Shown: positions 60,155 through 64,000 of the stretch, in pieces | Layout: every line of letters starts with the position of its first letter | How positions within the stretch are numbered: position 1 is the stretch's first letter | Source of the DNA: Gordonia sihwensis NBRC 108236 | Lineage (GTDB): Bacteria; Actinomycetota; Actinomycetes; Mycobacteriales; Mycobacteriaceae | Direction: 5' to 3' | DNA: 64,000 nucleotides | NCBI RefSeq assembly: GCF_000333035.1 | Contig: NZ_BANU01000013.1 | Span: 1-64,000 of the forward strand | Position numbers and translations under genes: made by a program | Notes under the pieces: generated by a model | Databases searched by the model: none | What the model saw: only the letters and a program-made list of their open reading frames with translations | What the model was told of the DNA's origin: nothing

Positions 60155-60170
60155 TTTACATGGGTACGTG

Positions 60171-60182
60171 TTGACACGTCAA
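60171..60182 (+). promoter_or_regulatory. -35 box and inverted repeat of ptsI promoter
   Basis: TTGACA (60171-60176), 16 nt before the TAATCT box. It lies within TTGAC-AC-GTCAA, a 5-bp inverted repeat, which may be an operator half. Confidence 0.6.
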
Positions 60183-60192
60183 GGACTTTCTG

Positions 60193-60198
60193 TAATCT
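60193..60198 (+). promoter_or_regulatory. -10 box of ptsI (leaderless arrangement)
   Basis: TAATCT, 7 nt, then ATG at 60206. With TTGACA upstream this is the best sigma-70-like promoter in the window. Confidence 0.7.
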
Positions 60199-60205
60199 TT
60201 CTCAC

Positions 60206-61924
60206 ATGACCGAGGTGACTTCTCCCGTGCCTGCCGAGAACCCGTTCCGCGCCGACGTCATCGTCTCCGGTACTCCGGTGGTCGGTGGCCTCGCGTACGG
60301 ACCGATCATCAGACCCGCACCGCGACCCGGCTTCGACGCCATCGACGACTCTCCCGTTCCGGAGGAGCTCCGCGACGCAGAGATGGAGCGTTTCACCGCC
60401 GCCGCCGGAGTGGTGGCCGACCGGCTGGCCGACCGGGCCTCCCACAGCACCGGCGTCGCGGCCGAGGTCCTGACTGCCACGGCCGGTCTCGCGCGCGATC
60501 GCGGGTGGGCGACGGCCGCGGGCAAGTCGATTGCGCAGGGCGTTCGAGCGCCGCTCGCCGCGATCGCGGCCACCGAGCAGTTCGTGGAGATGTTCACCAA
60601 GCTCGGCGGCCTCATGGCTGAACGGGTCACCGATCTGTTGGACGTCCGAGACCGCGTCGTCGCCGAACTCCTCGGGCTCTCGGAGCCGGGCATCCCCGTG
60701 CCGGACGTACCGTCGATTCTGCTCGCCGACGACCTCGCGCCCGCCGACACCGCGGGTCTGGACCCGGCACGCGTCATCGGGCTGGGCATGCGGCTCGGCG
60801 GCCCCAGCAGCCACACGGCGATCATTGCTCGCCAACTCGGTATTCCGTGCGTGGTCGCCGCCGCTGAACTCGATGAGATCCCCTCCGGAGCCATGGGCTA
60901 CGTGGACGGGGACGCGGGAACGGTGGGGGCCGCCCCGGACGCCGGACTCATCTCGGACGCCGTGACGGCCGCGGCGACGCGGGCGGCCGAGACGGCGGCC
61001 TGGCGCGGGCCGGGCCGCACGGCGGACGGGCACGCGGTCGCGATCCTGGCCAACGTGGCCGACGGCGTGTCCGCTCGGTCGGCGGCGCAGGCGCCGGTGG
61101 AGGGCGTCGGACTGTTCCGAACCGAACTGGCCTTCCTGGACCGCGCGGCCGAGCCCACCGTCGCCCAGCAGGTAGAGCTCTACCGGGAGGTGATCGACGC
61201 CTTTCCCGGGCGCAAGGTGGTGATCCGCACCCTCGACGCGGGCTCGGACAAGCCACTGAAGTTCGTCGCCCACTCCGACGAGCCGAATCCGGCGATGGGA
61301 GTCCGCGGCAACCGCATCGTGCAGACGTATCCGGACATCCGCAACAACCAGCTCGATGCGCTGGCGGAGGCGGCGCGCGACGACGGCCGTGCGACGCCGT
61401 GGGTGATGGCACCGATGATCGCCACGGTCGACGAGGCGCGCGAATTCGCCGCGCGGGTTCGGGAACGCGGTCTGGTGCCGGGGGTGATGATCGAGGTGCC
61501 GTCGGCGGCGATCCTCGCCGACGCGATCCTCGCCGAAGTGGACTTCGTCTCGATCGGCACCAACGACCTGACCCAGTACACGATGGCGGCGGACCGGATG
61601 TCGCCGGAGCTGGCGGCGCTCACCGACCCGTGGCAGCCGGCGGTACTCGCGCTGATACAGCGGGTCGGGGACGCCGGTCGGGACCAGGGCAAGCCCGTGG
61701 GCGTATGCGGCGAGGCGGCTGCCGATCCGTTGCTGGCATGTGTGCTGGTCGGGATGGGTGTGACGTCGTTGTCGTCCGCGCCTGCGGCGTCGGCCGCGGT
61801 GGGACTGAAGCTGGGTACCGTCACCATGGATCAGTGCCGCGATGCGGCGTCCGCCGCGATCGCCGCGACGAGTCCGTCACAGGCGCGCGAGGCGGTTCGC
61901 GCGGTTCTGGCCGGCGAGGTGTGA
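60206..61924 (+). CDS. ptsI: PTS enzyme I (phosphoenolpyruvate-protein phosphotransferase)
   Basis: 572 residues: N-terminal swivelling domain with the phosphorylated His in GGPSSHTAIIARQLGIPC (near 203), linker, and PEP-binding TIM barrel with VGLFRTELAFLDR, RTLDAGSDKP, SIGTNDLTQYT and active-site Cys in VGVCGEAAADP (near 500). Transfers phosphate from PEP to HPr. The frame runs open upstream for over 1 kb as an antisense shadow of fruK/fruR, so the ATG at 60206 after a clear promoter is the start. Confidence 0.97.
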   Translation: MTEVTSPVPAENPFRADVIVSGTPVVGGLAYGPIIRPAPRPGFDAIDDSPVPEELRDAEMERFTAAAGVVADRLADRASHSTGVAAEVLTATAGLARDRGWATAAGKSIAQGVRAPLAAIAATEQFVEMFTKLGGLMAERVTDLLDVRDRVVAELLGLSEPGIPVPDVPSILLADDLAPADTAGLDPARVIGLGMRLGGPSSHTAIIARQLGIPCVVAAAELDEIPSGAMGYVDGDAGTVGAAPDAGLISDAVTAAATRAAETAAWRGPGRTADGHAVAILANVADGVSARSAAQAPVEGVGLFRTELAFLDRAAEPTVAQQVELYREVIDAFPGRKVVIRTLDAGSDKPLKFVAHSDEPNPAMGVRGNRIVQTYPDIRNNQLDALAEAARDDGRATPWVMAPMIATVDEAREFAARVRERGLVPGVMIEVPSAAILADAILAEVDFVSIGTNDLTQYTMAADRMSPELAALTDPWQPAVLALIQRVGDAGRDQGKPVGVCGEAAADPLLACVLVGMGVTSLSSAPAASAAVGLKLGTVTMDQCRDAASAAIAATSPSQAREAVRAVLAGEV

Positions 61925-61931
61925 TGTCCCG

Positions 61932-61954
61932 CTGAGGCCGGCCGGGCGCCTCAG
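61932..61954. terminator. Stem-loop between convergent ptsI and lexA
   Basis: CTGAGGC / GCCTCAG, 7 bp with a 9-nt GC-rich loop. The right arm contains the lexA stop codon; the left arm is 7 nt after the ptsI stop. Confidence 0.5.
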
Positions 61955-62631
61955 ATACGGCGCATCACCGTGACGACCTTGCCGAGGATGGCGGCGTCGT
62001 CGCCGGGGATGGGCTCGAAATGCTCGTTGTGCGGCATGAGCCAGACGTGACCGTCGGTGCGCTTGAAGGTCTTCACGGTGGCTTCGCCGTCGATCATCGC
62101 GGCGACGATGTCACCGTTCTCCGCCACGTTCTGCTGGCGCACGACCACCCAGTCGCCGTCGCAGATCGCCGCGTCGATCATCGATTCGCCGACCACGCGA
62201 AGCATGAACAGGGAACCGTCGCCGACCAGTTCGCGCGGCATCGGGAAGACCTCCTCCACGGCCTGTTCGGCGAGAATCGGTCCGCCGGCGGCGATCCGGC
62301 CGAGCACCGGAACGAAGGTCGGCGTGGGGAGTGACTCTCCGTCGGCCTCGGCACCGCCCGAGGGCGGTGTCCGCTGATCGTCCCGAACGTTCACCGCACG
62401 CGGACGGTGCGGATCGCGCTTGAGAAGGCCGCGGCGCTCGAGCGTGCGGAGCTGATGGGCCACCGACGACGTGGAGGTGAGTCCGACGGCCTCGCCGATC
62501 TCACGGATGCTCGGCGGGTAGCCGCGCTCGCGGACCGACTGACGGATGACCTCGAGCACCTCGCGCTGACGCTGGGTCAATGAGGCCTCGAGCGTCGCGG
62601 TGGAGAGCATCGGATCGGGCGTGTCGGTCAC
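61951..62631 (-). CDS. lexA: LexA repressor
   Basis: 226 residues: N-terminal helix-turn-helix with [20 protein letters not shown] (near 38-57), the scissile Ala115-Gly116 bond in GRIAAGGP, nucleophile Ser150 in VGESMID and Lys187 in ATVKTFKR. Represses SOS genes until RecA-stimulated self-cleavage. GTG at 62631 has AAAGG 7 nt upstream; the frame is open to 62700 but that would overlap the promoter. Divergent from divS. Confidence 0.96.
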   Translation of the reverse strand: MTDTPDPMLSTATLEASLTQRQREVLEVIRQSVRERGYPPSIREIGEAVGLTSTSSVAHQLRTLERRGLLKRDPHRPRAVNVRDDQRTPPSGGAEADGESLPTPTFVPVLGRIAAGGPILAEQAVEEVFPMPRELVGDGSLFMLRVVGESMIDAAICDGDWVVVRQQNVAENGDIVAAMIDGEATVKTFKRTDGHVWLMPHNEHFEPIPGDDAAILGKVVTVMRRI

Positions 62632-62671
62632 GGTCGGGCCTTTCGTCAGCTGTGTTCGATCGATGGTCCAA

Positions 62672-62700
62672 AGGCTAGTTGAGTAGGTCACAAAACTCAA
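62672..62700 (-). promoter_or_regulatory. lexA promoter
   Basis: Minus-strand TTGAGT (62700-62695), 17 nt, TAGCCT (62677-62672). Leader of about 34 nt to the lexA GTG. The SOS box at 62697-62712 overlaps the -35. Confidence 0.6.
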
Positions 62701-62712
62701 ACAATTGTTCGA
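62697..62712. promoter_or_regulatory. SOS (LexA) box of lexA
   Basis: TCAAACAATTGTTCGA, 11 of 12 defined positions of TCGAAC-N4-GTTCGA. Overlaps the lexA -35 box, predicting autorepression. Confidence 0.88.
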
Positions 62713-62749
62713 CGCGTGTCGGCGTTTGTCGGACCCCTCGTGTTAACTA

Positions 62750-62780
62750 TCGAACAAGAGTTCTTCGAACACGCGATCGA
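62750..62780 (+). promoter_or_regulatory. Two overlapping SOS-like boxes before divS
   Basis: TCGAACAAGAGTTCTT (62750-62765) has 10 of 12 defined positions; TCGAACACGCGATCGA (62765-62780) has 11 of 12. They share base 62765 and lie just before the divS Shine-Dalgarno, so LexA could bind as tandem dimers over the start of the transcript. Confidence 0.7.
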
Positions 62781-62793
62781 TTGGAGACGAGTC

Positions 62794-63369
62794 ATGAGCA
62801 CGAGGACGGCACCCGCCCCGACCGGACGCGCCACTGCTGCGCACTCCACTGCTGTGCACTCCACTGCTGTGCACTCCACTGCGTCGGCGATGACCTGCGA
62901 CATCCCGGTGGTCCGTGGCTCGCTGGTCCGTGATCGGGGAGTACGCGGAGCGGGGCGAGGCGACTCGAGCGGAACGTGCTTCCCGACCGGCCGCCCCGAG
63001 CGGCGTCGCCCGGTCGCGGACCGGCGAGTGATGTTCGATGCGCCGCCGGCCGGCCGGACCGCGCTGTCGCCCGCGGTGTACCGCAGGCGCCGGTGGGCCG
63101 GGGCCGCGGTGGTCGGCGGCACCCTCGCCGGCATGGTGTGGCTGCTCGCCCTCGTCGGAGCGGGCTACCAGGATGCGGCGACGCCGGAGTCGCCGGCGGC
63201 GACGCACGTGGTGTACGTCCGGTCGGGGGAGTCGCTCACCGCGCTCGCTGAGCGGATCGCTCCGGAGTTGCCGTCCGCGGGCGTCATCGCCCAGCTGCGC
63301 GACCTGAACGGCCTCGAGACATCGGGACTGCATGTCGGACAAGCGCTTATCGCCCCGCAGTACGGCTGA
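62794..63369 (+). CDS. divS: SOS-induced cell-division inhibitor with LysM domain (Rv2719c/DivS-like)
   Basis: 191 residues: a low-complexity N-terminus including [15 protein letters not shown] from 15-nt tandem repeats, a transmembrane helix at about 101-124 ([20 protein letters not shown]), then a LysM domain ([18 protein letters not shown] ... [10 protein letters not shown], about 138-188). Rv2719c (ChiZ) and C. glutamicum DivS, also divergent from lexA, stop division during SOS. ATG 62794 has GGAGA upstream; the frame extends back to 62716. Confidence 0.88.
   Translation: MSTRTAPAPTGRATAAHSTAVHSTAVHSTASAMTCDIPVVRGSLVRDRGVRGAGRGDSSGTCFPTGRPERRRPVADRRVMFDAPPAGRTALSPAVYRRRRWAGAAVVGGTLAGMVWLLALVGAGYQDAATPESPAATHVVYVRSGESLTALAERIAPELPSAGVIAQLRDLNGLETSGLHVGQALIAPQYG
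62830..62882 (+). repeat. 15-nt tandem repeat in divS
   Basis: GCACTCCACTGCTGT at 62841 and 62856, a third partial copy at 62871 and a degenerate preceding copy from 62830. In frame, encoding repeated HSTAV. Slippage would alter length by 5 residues without frameshift. Confidence 0.85.
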
Positions 63370-63379
63370 GGCGGGCGGG

Positions 63380-63385
63380 TATTGT
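63380..63385 (+). promoter_or_regulatory. -10 box of nrdR (leaderless arrangement)
   Basis: TATTGT, 6 nt, then ATG at 63392. Confidence 0.55.
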
Positions 63386-63391
63386 CATGGC

Positions 63392-63841
63392 ATGCGCTGC
63401 CCGTTCTGCAAGAACGACGACACCCGTGTCGTCGACTCCCGAGTCGCCGACGACGGCCAGGTGATCCGTCGCCGCAGGTCGTGCAATGAATGCGGGCGGC
63501 GGTTCAGCACGGTCGAGACGGCTGTGCTGTCCGTGGTGAAGCGCAACGGCATCTCCGAGCCCTTCAGTCGCGAGAAGGTGATGCAGGGCGTGCGCCGCGC
63601 CTGCCAGGGCCGTCAGGTGGACGAGGACGCACTGGCGAAGCTTGCGGTGCAGGTGGAGGACACCGTGCGCTCGTCGGGTTCGGCCGAGATACCGAGCAAT
63701 GAGGTCGGTCTCGCGATCCTCGGTCCGCTGCGCGACCTCGACGAGGTGGCCTATCTGCGGTTCGCCTCGGTCTACCGGTCGTTCGAGTCGGCCGACGACT
63801 TCCAGCGCGAGATCGATTCGCTGCGCCGCGACCGTCACTGA
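63392..63841 (+). CDS. nrdR: Transcriptional repressor NrdR
   Basis: 149 residues: zinc ribbon [10 protein letters not shown]...CNECGRRF (Cys3, Cys6, Cys31, Cys34), then an ATP-cone ([20 protein letters not shown]). Represses ribonucleotide reductase genes in response to dATP/ATP. ATG after a -10 box by 6 nt. Position after lexA/divS matches Rv2718c. Confidence 0.96.
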   Translation: MRCPFCKNDDTRVVDSRVADDGQVIRRRRSCNECGRRFSTVETAVLSVVKRNGISEPFSREKVMQGVRRACQGRQVDEDALAKLAVQVEDTVRSSGSAEIPSNEVGLAILGPLRDLDEVAYLRFASVYRSFESADDFQREIDSLRRDRH

Positions 63842-63894
63842 CACTCACGGCACCGGCGCCACCGGTCCGAGCAGTCAGCCACCGCCCCGAGCAG

Positions 63895-64000
63895 TCAGCT
63901 GAACTTGTCGATCGCCTTGATTATCCGCTGCTCGGAGACTGGACCGTTGGTGCCGAGCTGCTGAGCGAACAGGCTCACGCGGAGTTCCTCCAGGCGCCAC
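63895..64000 (-). CDS. hrpA: C-terminus of ATP-dependent RNA helicase HrpA (continues outside window)
   Basis: The last 34 codons of a minus-strand gene: WRLEELRVSLFAQQLGTNGP, then VSEQRIIKAIDKFS and a stop at 63895. The L-R-V-S-L-F-A-Q-x-L-G-T pattern is the typical HrpA/DEAH C-terminus. Only the end is visible, so length and motor motifs cannot be judged. It converges with nrdR; a 13-nt direct repeat CCGAGCAGTCAGC (63868 and 63888) lies between. Confidence 0.85.
   Translation of the reverse strand, partial: WRLEELRVSLFAQQLGTNGPVSEQRIIKAIDKFS

Noticed and set aside
58829..60205. Long upstream extension of the ptsI frame
   Set aside because: It is antisense to fruK and fruR; enzyme I similarity starts after the ATG at 60206, which follows a clear promoter.

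Overview
The window is high-GC actinobacterial DNA. Gene content and order match Mycobacteriales: infB-rbfA-nrnA-dinF, pptH-pptT-truB, mntR/ribF-rpsO-pnp, dapB, thyA-dfrA, thyX-dapA-rnj, ftsK, argA/pgsA-clgR-pspA, recA-recX, gluABCD, miaB, miaA-dapF-hflX, a fructose PTS block, lexA/divS-nrdR. The recX-gluABCD neighbourhood and the ptsI/fruR-fruK-fruA-ptsH block beside lexA recall Corynebacterium glutamicum, while the pptH-pptT pair and an ArgA beside ftsK recall Mycobacterium. A Gordonia-like member of Mycobacteriales is the best guess, made from gene order and base composition and not from a database search.

Layout. 1-7.9 kb: translation factors, nanoRNase, a MATE exporter, then PptH/PptT/TruB. 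8.77-9.28 kb: four tandem hairpin-forming repeats with no gene. 9.3-14.1 kb: MntR facing RibF, then rpsO and pnp with a long structured pnp leader. 14.3-18.3 kb: a two-component system and a Tat-exported ceramidase, where M. tuberculosis has pepR after gpsI. 18.4-22.5 kb: dapB, two small conserved genes, an inserted nuclease-like gene, thyA and dfrA. 22.5-28.7 kb: accessory genes (methyltransferase, AraC, VOC, F420-type reductase, YcaQ-like glycosylase, CoA-transferase, HMG-CoA lyase-like, HAD phosphatase). 28.7-38.1 kb: a secreted phosphatase, thyX-dapA-rnj, ftsK, and terC behind a yybP-ykoY (Mn2+) riboswitch. 38.1-44.3 kb: argA, pgsA, clgR, pspA, a glycosyltransferase and recA-recX with an SOS box. 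44.3-51.5 kb: the gluABCD glutamate importer, miaB and a DUF349 protein. 51.7-56 kb: miaA-dapF-hflX. 55.9-61.9 kb: fructose PTS. 61.9-64 kb: lexA/divS with SOS boxes, nrdR and the 3' end of hrpA.

The genes are mainly core functions: translation and RNA turnover (infB, rbfA, nrnA, rpsO, pnp, rnj, truB, miaA, miaB, hflX), lysine/DAP synthesis (dapA, dapB, dapF), thymidylate synthesis (thyA, dfrA, thyX), SOS response (recA, recX, lexA, divS), manganese control (mntR, the riboswitch and terC) and sugar phosphorylation. A recurrent regulatory feature is a TANNNT -10 box placed 6-7 nt before an ATG or GTG at more than fifteen genes on both strands, which predicts widespread leaderless transcripts. 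I found no CRISPR array, tRNA, rRNA, insertion sequence or prophage. No clearly undescribed multi-gene system is visible; the best leads are non-coding (the hairpin repeat array, the ceramidase operator, the fruR/ptsI control region and the SOS cluster).
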